DNA of 64,000 nt from Edaphobacter lichenicola (GTDB lineage Bacteria > Acidobacteriota > Terriglobia > Terriglobales > Acidobacteriaceae), in contig NZ_CP073696.1 of NCBI RefSeq assembly GCF_025264645.1, forward strand, positions 2,666,001 to 2,730,000. The letters are read 5' to 3'. Below are positions 50,556-60,362 of this stretch, piece by piece (positions within the stretch are counted from its first letter, which is position 1; each line of letters starts with the position of its first letter). Made by a program: the position numbers and the translations under genes. The notes beneath the pieces are model-generated. The model was not told the origin of the DNA and made no database searches. It was given only the letters and a program-made list of their open reading frames with translations.

Positions 50556-51119
50556 ATGTCGATCCAAACCATTGATCCCGTGACAGCTTTGATCGTTGTC
50601 GATTTGCAGAAGGGTGTCCTCGCTCATCCCTTGGTACATCCGGTGAGCATCGTCGTTCAGAACGCAGCAGAACTCGCGATCTCGTTTAGAAATAGGAAGC
50701 TCCCGGTTGTATTCGTGACCGTCGTCGGCACCGCCCCCGGCCGAACGGAGGAGACTCTAAGCAAAGGGCCACGCCCGGACGATTGGGCCGAGTTAATGCC
50801 GGAGCTCATCGCGCATAGCGAAGACTATCGCGTGATCAAGAAAACCTGGGACGCCTTCACCCATACAGGCCTCGAAGATTACCTCAAAAGCAAAGGAGTG
50901 ACGCAGGTCGTCATCGCTGGAGTCGCCACCAGCATTGGCGTGGAGTCCACCGCACGGCTGGCCTACGCACTTGGCTTCAATGTAACCCTCGCCACCGATG
51001 CCATGAGTGACCGCAGCACTGCAGCCCATGACAACAGCGTGTCATATATCCTTCCTCGACTGGGAGAGACAGGTACGACAAAAGAGATCCTCCAAGCTCT
51101 GAACTTGACAGGGGCTTAG
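50556..51119 (+). CDS. Isochorismatase-like hydrolase lacking the catalytic Cys
   Basis: 187 residues from ATG 50556, CCAGGAGGAAG upstream. TALIVVDLQKGVLAHPLVHP gives the Asp, RVIKKTWDAFTHTGLEDYL the Lys. In cysteine hydrolases of this superfamily the third residue is Cys in TSxCVESTAR; here VVIAGVATSIGVESTARLAY has Gly. So it resembles EntB-like isochorismatases, which also lack the Cys, rather than the amidases. Substrate unknown. Faces LysR 50267. Confidence 0.88.
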   Translation: MSIQTIDPVTALIVVDLQKGVLAHPLVHPVSIVVQNAAELAISFRNRKLPVVFVTVVGTAPGRTEETLSKGPRPDDWAELMPELIAHSEDYRVIKKTWDAFTHTGLEDYLKSKGVTQVVIAGVATSIGVESTARLAYALGFNVTLATDAMSDRSTAAHDNSVSYILPRLGETGTTKEILQALNLTGA

Positions 51120-51226
51120 GAGGCACCACCACACGAACAGGAAGCTAGAGTTCTCCTGACTCTCCCCTCATGTTCCGCCAAAGCACTCTCAAATAGATCT
51201 GACTTGATGACAGGAGAATTAGACCG

Positions 51227-51991
51227 TTGAATCAGAAGCTAAACATAAGCGCTATCATCGCGGATCTCGTCGCGGCAAATCGTATCCTCGCTATCGAGAA
51301 GGTCGTGGATGCGTTTGGACACGTGAGCGTACGCCACCCCGAATACCCGGATTGCTATATCATCGCGCGGGCTATATCACCCGAGCTCGTCACCCCAGAA
51401 GACTTCATGGAAGTTGCGTTTGACGGTGAGGTTCTCGGTGGCGACGTTCGCAAGGCGTACCTTGAGCGCTTTATTCACGGTGCGATTTACGAGGCGCGTC
51501 CGGACGTTCAGTCCATCGTTCACAACCATAGCAAGGGACTGATTCCATACAGTGTCACCAGTGAAAAACTTCGGCCGATCGTGCATAGTTGTGCCACCAT
51601 CGGCGCTCACATTCCGGTGTGGGACGCTCACACGATGTTTGGCGACAGCAATCTTCTGATCTCCACTTTGGAAATGGGTCGGGACTTTGCGAGGACACTT
51701 GGACAGAACAACTCTGCCCTTATGCGAGGCCACGGTTGTACCGTCATCGGGCGTTCGATACGCGAGGCGGTCTACACGGCGATTTACCTGGAGGTGAACG
51801 CGGAATTGCAGATGCAGGCGAGTCGTTTCTCCCCGATCACCTTTCTGTCCGACGGTGAGATCAGGATCATTTCTGAACGCCTTGCCAACGCAAAACCAAA
51901 CGAGGGCTATGACCGTGCATGGGAATACTGGTGCCGCCACGCTGGCGTTGAATATCGCACCCGCGAATCGGTTCAGTCTGGTCAGAAATGA
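51227..51991 (+). CDS. Class II aldolase/adducin-family protein
   Basis: 254 residues; TTG start at 51227 with CAGGAGAA before it, no better ATG. NRILAIEKVVDAFGHVSVRH, then LERFIHGAIYEARPDVQSIV, zinc His pair in VHNHSKGLIPY and a third in LMRGHGCTVIGRSI. These ligands bind zinc in fuculose-phosphate aldolase-type enzymes; the family also contains decarboxylases. Its stop overlaps the MFS start (ATGA), so the transporter probably moves a related compound. Confidence 0.88.
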   Translation: MNQKLNISAIIADLVAANRILAIEKVVDAFGHVSVRHPEYPDCYIIARAISPELVTPEDFMEVAFDGEVLGGDVRKAYLERFIHGAIYEARPDVQSIVHNHSKGLIPYSVTSEKLRPIVHSCATIGAHIPVWDAHTMFGDSNLLISTLEMGRDFARTLGQNNSALMRGHGCTVIGRSIREAVYTAIYLEVNAELQMQASRFSPITFLSDGEIRIISERLANAKPNEGYDRAWEYWCRHAGVEYRTRESVQSGQK

Positions 51992-53253
51992 CAAGAACCT
52001 CCACCTCTTCCTCGATCAAAGCGACATGGCGCAGAACATTTTACCCTTTGTCCATTCCAAACCTGCGTCTCTTCTTTGCCGGACAAGCTATCTCCCTTGT
52101 CGGTACATGGCTGCAATCTACCGCGCAGGCGTTGTTGGTCTACCGGGTCTCCGGCGGCCATTCGGAACCGGTTGCCATTACCGCGTGTTGCACTGCCATT
52201 CCTCTGATCCTGCTTGGGCCGATGCTTGGCAACTTGACGAGCCAGATCTCTCGTCGCCACCTTGTAATAGCCACCCAAGCCGTCGAGCTGCTTCTAGCTG
52301 CCGTGTTGGGCTTGCTTGTCCACGCCCACATCGCGACACCCGCCTGCGTCTATGTCTTAGCTTTCCTTTTGGGATGCGCCGAGGCCATATATTTCCCCGC
52401 AGTGCAACGCCTCCTTCGCGATATAGCGGGTAGCACTCACATCCGCTCTGCCGTGGGTCTAAGCGCCGTCATCAGCAATATCGCTCGATTCGGGGGGCCA
52501 ACGCTTGCAGGTCTCCTGATTGGCAGCTTCGGGATCAGCATCGCCTTTTTCTTGAATAGTCTTTCATTCGTCGCTGTGATCGTATCGCTGCTGCTTCTCC
52601 GTGAGGAACAAAAGCAACATGTGGAGCGACAGGAAGGCTGGAGCCTGCTAAAGACAGTAAAGTATCTTTCACAAGATGTGCGGATGCTTGGAGTCTTCGC
52701 AACGGTTGGACTGATGAATGTGTTTGGCCAATCCTGCTATGCCTTGATACCGGCTTTGGAAGCCGGCGACGCCCGCGCGACAGGCCTTCTCCTCGGAGCC
52801 GCCGGACTTGGATCACTCACAAGCGCCCTTTGCGTGATGCCGTTCTTCCAGGGGTTTCGACGTCCGGGATTGTTGCTGTGCGGCGCGCTCCTCTGGATGA
52901 GCTCCGCTCTGGCTGTCACCGCAAGCTTTCACTTTCTCCCCCTCCAGCTTATATCGATGTGGTCCCTTGGGCTCGCGACCACCGTTTTGTTCGTGACCAC
53001 GCTTGGCCTCATCCAGACCGTCCCACCAGTTCCTACGCATGGGGCTCTCTTCGGTCTTTTCGGCGCCGTGTTTTATGGATCGCAGCCGGTCGCCGCTCTT
53101 GGACTTGCGTACCTAGCAGATCGCGGTTCCATCACTCGGACGATGCGGGGATCAGCGTTGGCGGAAGTCTTGGGAGCTTTACTCCTTCTGCTTCTGCCGA
53201 GATGGCGCGCTTGGGATGTTAGACAACTGGCCGCACCCGAAGCCACGACTTGA
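51988..53253 (+). CDS. Major facilitator superfamily transporter
   Basis: 421 residues, 12 helices, MFS_3/enterobactin-exporter-like type. FYPLSIPNLRLFFAGQAISL, VGTWLQSTAQALLVYRVSG at the N-terminus and the A-like loop LGNLTSQISRRHLVIATQ are characteristic. Inner membrane, likely an efflux protein. Translationally coupled to the aldolase gene. Confidence 0.9.
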   Translation: MTRTSTSSSIKATWRRTFYPLSIPNLRLFFAGQAISLVGTWLQSTAQALLVYRVSGGHSEPVAITACCTAIPLILLGPMLGNLTSQISRRHLVIATQAVELLLAAVLGLLVHAHIATPACVYVLAFLLGCAEAIYFPAVQRLLRDIAGSTHIRSAVGLSAVISNIARFGGPTLAGLLIGSFGISIAFFLNSLSFVAVIVSLLLLREEQKQHVERQEGWSLLKTVKYLSQDVRMLGVFATVGLMNVFGQSCYALIPALEAGDARATGLLLGAAGLGSLTSALCVMPFFQGFRRPGLLLCGALLWMSSALAVTASFHFLPLQLISMWSLGLATTVLFVTTLGLIQTVPPVPTHGALFGLFGAVFYGSQPVAALGLAYLADRGSITRTMRGSALAEVLGALLLLLLPRWRAWDVRQLAAPEATT

Positions 53254-53702
53254 ATCCACGTGCAATGTCACCGAACTTATCAAAGCATGCACGACGTCGC
53301 CCCGATAAAATCGGCACTATACCCGCTTCTGGTGCAACGTACGACCACTGGGGTTTCGTCGAAGGGTTCAGATTCCTCTGAGGTGCGCCCCAGGAATCTA
53401 CGCGTAGGGTCGAGGTCCATGTAGGAGCATCTCAGAGAGCTACCAGGATTCTCCCGCTTAATTGGTACCGATAATAACTCGGTTTAGGAGAACGTAGTCA
53501 GAGGCTTCAGAAGTATTTAGCAAGGGGATCGGAACGTCACGACCTGCCGAGGTCTTGGCTGAACTTCATTATCTTTCCGGTAAGCAAGATCTGATGCTGA
53601 GCTGTTGACTTTCCGGAAGAGAGACATATGCAAGATCTTTCTTTTCTTGTGCAGACCTGTGCACATATCAGGGCTTGCTCGATGAAGCTAATCGAGTGTC
53701 AC
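53254..53702. other. Gene-free region
   Basis: 449 bp between convergent MFS and TetR genes. No coding frame, remnant or clear hairpin recognised. Confidence 0.4.
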
Positions 53703-54335
53703 TCACTTCCGCATCATTGATTTCAACATATGACGAATGACCTGTCCTGACGTGAGATGGCCCGCGAGCGGACCAGACGTGATCTGTTCAGCATCAAGCA
53801 TCGCCAACCCATGCAGCGTAGACCATATCCAGACGGCGTTTACCAGTGCATCCTGCGCTCCTATGCACCGTCGAACTCTTTGGAGCAATAAGATGAATGC
53901 GTCATCCGCCACCTTGCTAAGCTCACTCCCCTCCGAATCCTTCAAAAGGCGTGATGCGAACATCAGGCGGTACAGACCGCGGTTACTTTGAGCAAAGCTC
54001 AGGTAGGCCTCGCAGGCCCTCGTAAAGTCTCGGCGTGCGCTTAGACCGGAGGCAGGTTCAAGTTTGGCGCAAAACTCCTGGAATCCTTGCGTTGCCACAG
54101 CCCTCAGCAGATCCCCTCGATCGGCAAAGTGTCGATAAGGTGCAGGCTGAGACACACCCAGGTGAGACGCCAACCCCTTCAGGGATATGTCTTCATGCGC
54201 AGTCGTTTCTAGCGCTTCACGGGCAGCAGCGATGAGGGAAGCACGGAGGTCACCATGGTGATAGGCCCTCGTGGCGCCCTTCGCTCCTGCAGCGCGAGCA
54301 GTTTTTCCCAGTATTTGCGGTGACTCGCGGTTCAT
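53703..54335 (-). CDS. TetR-family repressor (TetR_C_33/WHG type)
   Basis: 210 residues from ATG 54335 (MNRESPQILGKTARAAGAKG). YHHGDLRASLIAAAREALET with ISLKGLASHLGVSQPAPYRH and FADRGDLL is the HTH typical of the WHG subgroup; the C-terminal part (AVWIWSTLHGLAMLDAEQIT) carries the W-x-HG signature. The intergenic region to the carotenoid oxygenase gene contains two perfect palindromes, strong evidence for local control of both genes. Confidence 0.92.
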   Translation of the reverse strand: MNRESPQILGKTARAAGAKGATRAYHHGDLRASLIAAAREALETTAHEDISLKGLASHLGVSQPAPYRHFADRGDLLRAVATQGFQEFCAKLEPASGLSARRDFTRACEAYLSFAQSNRGLYRLMFASRLLKDSEGSELSKVADDAFILLLQRVRRCIGAQDALVNAVWIWSTLHGLAMLDAEQITSGPLAGHLTSGQVIRHMLKSMMRK

Positions 54336-54370
54336 GATTGGTATTTTCCTACCTCGGCGCACAGTGCGTT

Positions 54371-54410
54371 TATGTAATGTAGCATTACATATGTGATTTA
54401 AAATCACATA
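54371..54410. promoter_or_regulatory. Two abutting perfect palindromes, TetR operators
   Basis: First: TATGTAATG-TAG-CATTACATA (54371-54391, 9-bp arms). Second: arms TATGTGATTT and AAATCACATA around a single A (54390-54410, 10-bp arms). They share one TA end and the half-site TATGT(A/G)AT. They lie 35 bp from the TetR start and 16 bp from the oxygenase start. Confidence 0.85.
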
Positions 54411-54426
54411 CCCGAAAGGCGCAATC

Positions 54427-55785
54427 ATGCCGGAACTCGACCTTGCAAGCATTCATCTTCCGCACACCAATCCTTATCTCATGGGAAACTTCGCTCCGGT
54501 CTTGACGGAAACCACTGCCTTCGACTTGCCTGTAGAGGGTGAGATTCCACTCGAACTGGAGGGTCGACTTCTTCGGATCGGGCCGAATCCTACGGGAACG
54601 CCAGAGGAAGAGACGCACCACTGGTTTATGGGCTCAGGGATGGCACACGGACTTCGTCTGCGTGGAGGGAAGGCGGAGTGGTATCGCAACCGCTTTGTGG
54701 TGGACGACATCACCGCGTCGTCTCTCGGACGGCCTCCCCTGCCCGGCCCACGAAACGGCAGATATAAGAATGTCGTAAACACAAATATCTTGGACATTGC
54801 TGGGCGCACCTACGCCACCGTTGAAGCGGGCGGCCTACCGGTCGAACTTACGTACACTCTCGAGAGTTCCGCCCGATCTGATTTCCGCGGTAGTCTCCAG
54901 CATGGCTTCGTAGCTCATCCGAAGCTGGATCCCAAGACTGGAGAGCTTCACGCGATCACCTATGAACCCGGGCTTAGCAACCTGAGCTATATTGTCGTGG
55001 GTAAGGATGGCCTCAGTCGTTCGGTCGCCGAGATTGCCGTGCCAAACAGCCCAATGGTTCACGATATGGGTTTCACCGCGACCAAGGTGATTGTGTTAGA
55101 TCTCCCCGTAACCTTCAACAAGGCAGAGGTCGGCCGCAGTTTTCCTTATACATGGAACGCCCAGTCACCAGCACGAGTGGGCTTACTGCCGCGAAGCGGG
55201 AATGTTGCCGAGCTGCGCTGGTTCGAGGCTCCCGCATGCTTCGTCTTCCACATCATGAATGCCTTTGATCGAGACAACACGGTCGTCTTGGACGTGGTAC
55301 GCCACTCCCACACGTTCGATCAGGACCGGCGCGGCCCCAGTGAGGCTGTACCGCGCCTTGCGCGCTGGACGATTGATCTCGCCACGGGTTCTCTGCAGGA
55401 GTCAATACTTGAAGAGCATGGTTGTGAGTTCCCTCGCTTTAACGACGCATACGCTGGCCAGGCCTACAAGTACGGTTACACCGCTTCGATGGAGGGACTA
55501 CGCTTCGGTCCGGCTTACAAACATGACGTGAGCACCGGGCGCACGGAAGTGCATGACTATGGCCCATATTGTGTAACACTTGAGCCGGTTTTCGTCCCAA
55601 AGCAAGCTGCATCAGCGGAGGACGACGGCTGGATCATATCTTTCGTTTACGATGCTGCGCGCGACGCATCCGATGTCGTCATCGTGGACGCGCAAGCATT
55701 CTCCGAGGCACCCGTCGCTAGGATCCGCTTGCCGGTGCGTGTCCCGTTTGGGTTTCATGGGAATTGGGTTCCTGACCCCGTCTAG
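54427..55785 (+). CDS. Carotenoid oxygenase (RPE65/CCD family)
   Basis: 452 residues. The four iron-binding His of the seven-bladed propeller are seen: His164 (GFVAHPKLDP), His212 (MVHDMGFTATK), His275 (FVFHIMNAF) and His444 (FGFHGNWVPDPV); second-shell Glu in EEHGCEFPRF. N-terminal NPYLMGNFAPVLTE and GRLLRIGPNPTG are typical. The enzyme cleaves a conjugated double bond in carotenoids or stilbene-like phenylpropanoids with O2. No signal peptide. Under the divergent TetR. Confidence 0.93.
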   Translation: MPELDLASIHLPHTNPYLMGNFAPVLTETTAFDLPVEGEIPLELEGRLLRIGPNPTGTPEEETHHWFMGSGMAHGLRLRGGKAEWYRNRFVVDDITASSLGRPPLPGPRNGRYKNVVNTNILDIAGRTYATVEAGGLPVELTYTLESSARSDFRGSLQHGFVAHPKLDPKTGELHAITYEPGLSNLSYIVVGKDGLSRSVAEIAVPNSPMVHDMGFTATKVIVLDLPVTFNKAEVGRSFPYTWNAQSPARVGLLPRSGNVAELRWFEAPACFVFHIMNAFDRDNTVVLDVVRHSHTFDQDRRGPSEAVPRLARWTIDLATGSLQESILEEHGCEFPRFNDAYAGQAYKYGYTASMEGLRFGPAYKHDVSTGRTEVHDYGPYCVTLEPVFVPKQAASAEDDGWIISFVYDAARDASDVVIVDAQAFSEAPVARIRLPVRVPFGFHGNWVPDPV

Positions 55786-56527
55786 GTTTAGGCGTAATTC
55801 CAAAGGGATTAACATCCCGATACGCATCTTTTAGTTTCTTGCACGCAAAGGTTTCATACTACCGTCAATCGGGTAAGCCTTGTCAGTGAATCACTTATCG
55901 GTCTCACCTCGGTCGAGCTGCCAGAGGTCGGCCTGGTCGGGTGCGCTCACGCGCTTGTACCCGACCATCACGCCCTTCTGTCACTGCTGGCCGATTATTT
56001 GTTTGATAGTACTGCCAAGTCGGCTTCAATTTACTGACACTGTTTCCGCGGGATTTCGATTGATGTGAACAGGCCAACGCGCTCATCGACCAAACATTAG
56101 AGCTGACAGCAACAATCGGCCTTTGAACCGCGGTTCTCCGTAGCGTCTCGACGCGTGTCTCATCGTGACCATCAACCGTTCGATGCTCAGCAGGTCCCAG
56201 CTTCACGCGGGGCAGCCCTGATAAGGTACTAACGTTTAGCAGGATTGATGGTGTCCCCGGCGGTGTGCTTGGAAAACGCTAAACGCGCCGAGCGTGGTCT
56301 TCATATCGACGACCTGTTCGCGCGCATGCAGCGTCTCAATACATACGAAGCGAAGACGAACACCATGACGAAAATCGGATGGTATCCGCGGAATGAACCG
56401 CACTGGATACTAAATGAATTCGCATCCGCGCCGTTATCATCAAACCGCATTATAAGTAGTCAAAACCGCCTCGCCAAGCGCGTTCGTATGGGGCACGTAG
56501 AAAACGCCTCTCCGGTTTCGTTGGCCA
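55786..56527. other. Gene-free region, 740 bp
   Basis: Contains short open frames (for example plus strand 56245-56553) without ribosome sites or recognisable motifs. Possibly decayed sequence; I see no known remnant. Confidence 0.4.
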
Positions 56528-57157
56528 CTAAAGATCTAACATGCCGCGCTTGACCGCAATCGTGACTGCGTGGGTGCGGTCACTGGCGTTAAGTTTGGCA
56601 AGAATGCTCTTGAGGTGATTTTTAATCGTGTGTTCTGAGATCGATAGTTCAGCAGCAATGATTTTGTTTGAATGGCCTTTGGCTACGTTTGACAACACCT
56701 CCAGTTCGCGCGTTGTTATCGACTCGTCAGTCGCATGTTCCGCCATATCCAAGGCTACTTCTGGCGGAATGCGCCGATGCCCCGCGTGAACGAGACGAAT
56801 AGTGTCGACTAATTCAGTCCGCAGCATATTCTTCTGAAGATATCCGACTGCTCCAGCCTTGAAGGCGCGAAAAGCTTGGACGTCGCCTCCATAGGTGGTC
56901 AGGACCACGATGCGGGCGGTTGGAAATTCTTGCCGGATGGCAGAGATCGCGTCGATGCCATTCGTACCTGGCATCCGAACATCCATAAGAGTTACATCTG
57001 GGCGATGTTCACGAAATAGGAAAACCGCTTCTTCTCCGTCTTTCGCCTCCGCAATCACAGTCATGTCCGGCTGTGCCTGCACCTCGCCCGAGATACCGGC
57101 CCGCATGAGCGGATGGTCGTCGACGATCAGTATCTTGAGAATTTTCTTGTCAGGCAT
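56528..57157 (-). CDS. NarL/FixJ-type response regulator
   Basis: 209 residues from ATG 57157 (MPDKKILKILIVDDHPLMRA). Receiver with phospho-acceptor Asp59 in VTLMDVRMPGTNG and Lys in GYLQKNML; LuxR-type HTH at the end: TTRELEVLSNVAKGHSNKII and AAELSISEHTIKNHLKSILA. Its start overlaps the last 8 bases of the kinase gene, so the two are coupled and form one system. Confidence 0.94.
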   Translation of the reverse strand: MPDKKILKILIVDDHPLMRAGISGEVQAQPDMTVIAEAKDGEEAVFLFREHRPDVTLMDVRMPGTNGIDAISAIRQEFPTARIVVLTTYGGDVQAFRAFKAGAVGYLQKNMLRTELVDTIRLVHAGHRRIPPEVALDMAEHATDESITTRELEVLSNVAKGHSNKIIAAELSISEHTIKNHLKSILAKLNASDRTHAVTIAVKRGMLDL

Positions 57158-60100
57158 TGCGATCCTTATCGCGTCCAAGAACATTATCCAACCAGCGGAA
57201 GCGTCGACGTTTCAGCGACGAGTAATAGACCAGATCAGCAGGCACCCGCAAATCAACCTCGGTACCAGCCTTAAGGCTACTCCACAGGTCTAGGTGACCA
57301 CCGATCTTCTTCGTCCGTTCTCGCATGCCAGGCATTCCCCAGTGGTTTTCACGTCCCCCCGCTTTCATAACCACCGGATCGATGCCGGTTCCGTCGTCCC
57401 GAACGCGAAGGCGGAACTCGGTTGAGCCGTATGTGAGTTCCATCTCTACTGCAGAAGCTTTTGCGTGATGAAAGGCGTTCGCGACAGCTTCTCTTCCTAT
57501 CCGGTAGATGTCATCGCGAACGAGGGGATGAACTTCGCGGGACGCTCCAATGATGAGGAGAGTAAAGGTCGCTAGGTTGTCTCTTGCGAATGCGTTCCCG
57601 ACGCTAGCGAATGCGTCCGGAAGACCGCACACGTCAATGGCGCTTCCTCGAAGTTGCATCACCATATCGCGGCCTTCCAACATAACTTCATCTGACTGCG
57701 TCAACGCATCTTCAAGCATTTTTCGCGGTCGCTCATTGCCGTGAAGCATTTGAGTGGCGGTGTGAAAGGAAAGAAGCACCCCCTGAACGCCCTGAAGAAA
57801 GGTGTCATGCAGGTCTCTTGCGATCTGCTCCCGTTCTGTCATGCGGTCGACGAGACGGCTTCGTAGCCGCTCAGTCACCTGTTGAACACGAATGAGGTAT
57901 ACAAGCCATAAGAGCCCTAACATGATGGCTACGCAGAGAAGCTTAAAGGTCAGACTCTGCAGAAAAGACGGAGGAATGATGAAGCTAACGCTCGCGCCTG
58001 TCTCGTTCCACACATCGTCGTTATTTGACCCCTCAACCCGAAATTTGTAGCTACCCGGTGGGAGCCTGGAATAGTATGCCTGGCGCTGCGTACCTGCATC
58101 CTGCCATTGCGTATCTAAACCTTCGAGGATGTGGCGAAAGTGGACTCGTTGAGGCACCAAGAGACTATTGGCGGAATAGTCGACAACAAGATTTCTTGAA
58201 TTTGCTGGCAATCTCATGTCTACGGGAGACTCGTGAAAGTGTCCGTCTACCAAGATCGATTTGATCCACACGGGCGGCGGCAACTTATTCATCATCAGGT
58301 GTTTAGTATCCAACCAGACGACTCCTCCACGCATCGCGAAGTAGAGTCTTCCATCGGGTGCTCGAAGAGCCGTCGGCAAGGGCCGAAGCTCTTCCGGTGT
58401 ACCCACAATACCGTCCAGATAGCCAAAACAATCGGCGTGGACGACGTGCGAGGGGTCCAACAGAGCCGTTCTGATATCTGCGCCGCGAAGGCGATAGATT
58501 CCTGAGATTGTATTGACCCAGAGATCTCCGTCCTGGCCCTGGACAATTCCCGATACTCCGCGCAATTGCTGATAGTCCGCCAGCTTCAAATCCCAAAATC
58601 GTTTTTCCTTCAAGTATTCGAGGCCGCGCTTCCCACCGATCCAAACCTGACCGCTGATTTGAGAAATCAAGCTCACGACCCCCACGTTCACTCCGTCAGC
58701 AGCAGTCATTAATGTCCCTTTGCCGTCTGCGATTGAAGCAAGTTGATTTCCGGTGTATCCGAACCATATCCTGCCATCCGCCCCTGTAAGCTCCGAAATT
58801 GCGGGGATTGGAGGTAGGTTTTCCAGAGTGCTCGGACGAGTCCAACCTCCCTTCGCCCGACGGAATATGCCCGCTCCAACAAAGGAAACCCACAGTGCAT
58901 CTGAACTGTCAAAAGTCATTGCCTGTATTGAAGGAGATGTTTTCTCCAGCGACTTCGGAATTGGAATCGAAACGAAGTGTGTTCCTGAGAGACGCCAAAG
59001 TCCCTTTGGACTTCCCAACCATATAACGCCATGAGGATCTCGATAGGCGCATTCGACATGAGCGGGAGCGCCCAAGACAGCATTCGCCCTCCCGTCATTG
59101 GTGCGAAGAAAGTGATCCGTCCCAATCATGAGAACACCCGATGAATCCAGCACCATCGCAATGTACGTTGAATCTGAGGGGAGAGAAACGGGCGTGAACA
59201 TGGACTTGCGAAATTGATCTAAACCATTCGTGGTGGCAATCCACACGCTCTTCTCCCGGTCCTCGATTGCCTCAAATGCAAAGTTCCCGGTCAAACCATC
59301 CTGTTCAGTGAAAGTCTCAGTTGATCCCGGGTATCTCTGAGATGTGCCCCCTTCTTGTGTCAATCCGACCTTTACGATTCCTTTACCGACCGTCAGGATC
59401 CAGAGCGTACCGTCTCCACGTGCAAGGAGTCCTTGGGATTTGTAGCGCAGTGTAGTCTGTCGAGTAAGGTAATGTCCTTCTTGGTCGGTGATTATGCGGA
59501 CCGCACCTTGGGTGGATGCCACCCACACCGATCCATCTTTAGTCTCAGCGAATCCGACATTCTGAAGTTTCTGCTTATCTGCAATCGTAAAAATATGCCC
59601 CATTCGCGACAGATATAGGAGACCTTCGTCTGTGCTCGCCCAAAGTGTCCCCCGCGAATCGAAAAAGATGCTGTTTGGATAGTTTTCAGGATACTTCTCT
59701 TGAGGCCCGACACACCGCCAGATCGAGTCTTGGAATCGGGACAATCCGTACTCGGTTGCAGCCCAAATTGTTCCTTCAGAGTTGATGGCAAACCCACGAA
59801 CGGCGCCTGCCGAGAGGCCATCTCGGCTCGAATAGCTGATCAGTCGGTCCTTCTTCAGGTAGCTGGCTCCGCCGGACTCGTAGCCAATCCAGAGGCCTCC
59901 ACGCGGGTCGGCGGAGACAGTCGCCACATCTCGCGAAAGGAGATCTCCGCCAGAAGCCGGTGTGTAGGCATCAAACTTCACGCCATCGAAGCGAAAGAGG
60001 CCGTGGTCCGTGCCAAGCCAAAGATAGCCATCTTGTGCCTGTGCAATGGACTTGATATTGCTCGGAGCACCTTCACGAACTGTCCAACGATTATGGTAAA

Positions 60101-60230
60101 GCCCGTTAAGCGTGTCTGCATTTTGACCGTGAAGCACTGACACGCACAGTAGGGTAGCCATCAGGCACAGTTTTGTGACTCCCGCGAGGAGAGGCCTGCT
60201 GATCGGATTTTGAAGGCCAAGGCAGGTCAT
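57150..60230 (-). CDS. Propeller-type sensor histidine kinase (Reg_prop, Y_Y_Y, HisKA_3)
   Basis: 1026 residues. Hydrophobic N-terminus (LLAGVTKLCLMATLLCVSVL) exports the sensor. Residues ~40-640 hold a dozen or more repeats like AQDGYLWLGTDHGLFRFDGV that build two beta-propellers; a Y_Y_Y domain follows (FRHILEGLDTQWQDAGTQRQ, LPPGSYKFRVEGSNND). One membrane helix near 770 (LTFKLLCVAIMLGLLWLVYL), then HisKA_3 with His about 808 in REQIARDLHDTFLQGVQG and HATPase (VRDDGTGIDP, HWGMPGMRERTKKIGG). In Bacteroides such HTCS-type proteins sense oligosaccharides; the ligand here is unknown. Confidence 0.93.
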   Translation of the reverse strand: MTCLGLQNPISRPLLAGVTKLCLMATLLCVSVLHGQNADTLNGLYHNRWTVREGAPSNIKSIAQAQDGYLWLGTDHGLFRFDGVKFDAYTPASGGDLLSRDVATVSADPRGGLWIGYESGGASYLKKDRLISYSSRDGLSAGAVRGFAINSEGTIWAATEYGLSRFQDSIWRCVGPQEKYPENYPNSIFFDSRGTLWASTDEGLLYLSRMGHIFTIADKQKLQNVGFAETKDGSVWVASTQGAVRIITDQEGHYLTRQTTLRYKSQGLLARGDGTLWILTVGKGIVKVGLTQEGGTSQRYPGSTETFTEQDGLTGNFAFEAIEDREKSVWIATTNGLDQFRKSMFTPVSLPSDSTYIAMVLDSSGVLMIGTDHFLRTNDGRANAVLGAPAHVECAYRDPHGVIWLGSPKGLWRLSGTHFVSIPIPKSLEKTSPSIQAMTFDSSDALWVSFVGAGIFRRAKGGWTRPSTLENLPPIPAISELTGADGRIWFGYTGNQLASIADGKGTLMTAADGVNVGVVSLISQISGQVWIGGKRGLEYLKEKRFWDLKLADYQQLRGVSGIVQGQDGDLWVNTISGIYRLRGADIRTALLDPSHVVHADCFGYLDGIVGTPEELRPLPTALRAPDGRLYFAMRGGVVWLDTKHLMMNKLPPPVWIKSILVDGHFHESPVDMRLPANSRNLVVDYSANSLLVPQRVHFRHILEGLDTQWQDAGTQRQAYYSRLPPGSYKFRVEGSNNDDVWNETGASVSFIIPPSFLQSLTFKLLCVAIMLGLLWLVYLIRVQQVTERLRSRLVDRMTEREQIARDLHDTFLQGVQGVLLSFHTATQMLHGNERPRKMLEDALTQSDEVMLEGRDMVMQLRGSAIDVCGLPDAFASVGNAFARDNLATFTLLIIGASREVHPLVRDDIYRIGREAVANAFHHAKASAVEMELTYGSTEFRLRVRDDGTGIDPVVMKAGGRENHWGMPGMRERTKKIGGHLDLWSSLKAGTEVDLRVPADLVYYSSLKRRRFRWLDNVLGRDKDRNA

Positions 60231-60362
60231 CCAACCTCGTCCGAGAAGCTCGTCCTAAGATCATGCTACGCCTGGGGCTTGCAGGACTCCCCCCAAAAGG
60301 GCTACTGCAGGGAGGGCATATAGCGTCTGGCGCCTGCATCTGGAAAGAGATACTTCTATGAA

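Noticed and set aside
51377..51994. 205-codon minus-strand frame
   Set aside because: Antisense shadow of the aldolase gene, whose zinc ligands and operon context are clear.
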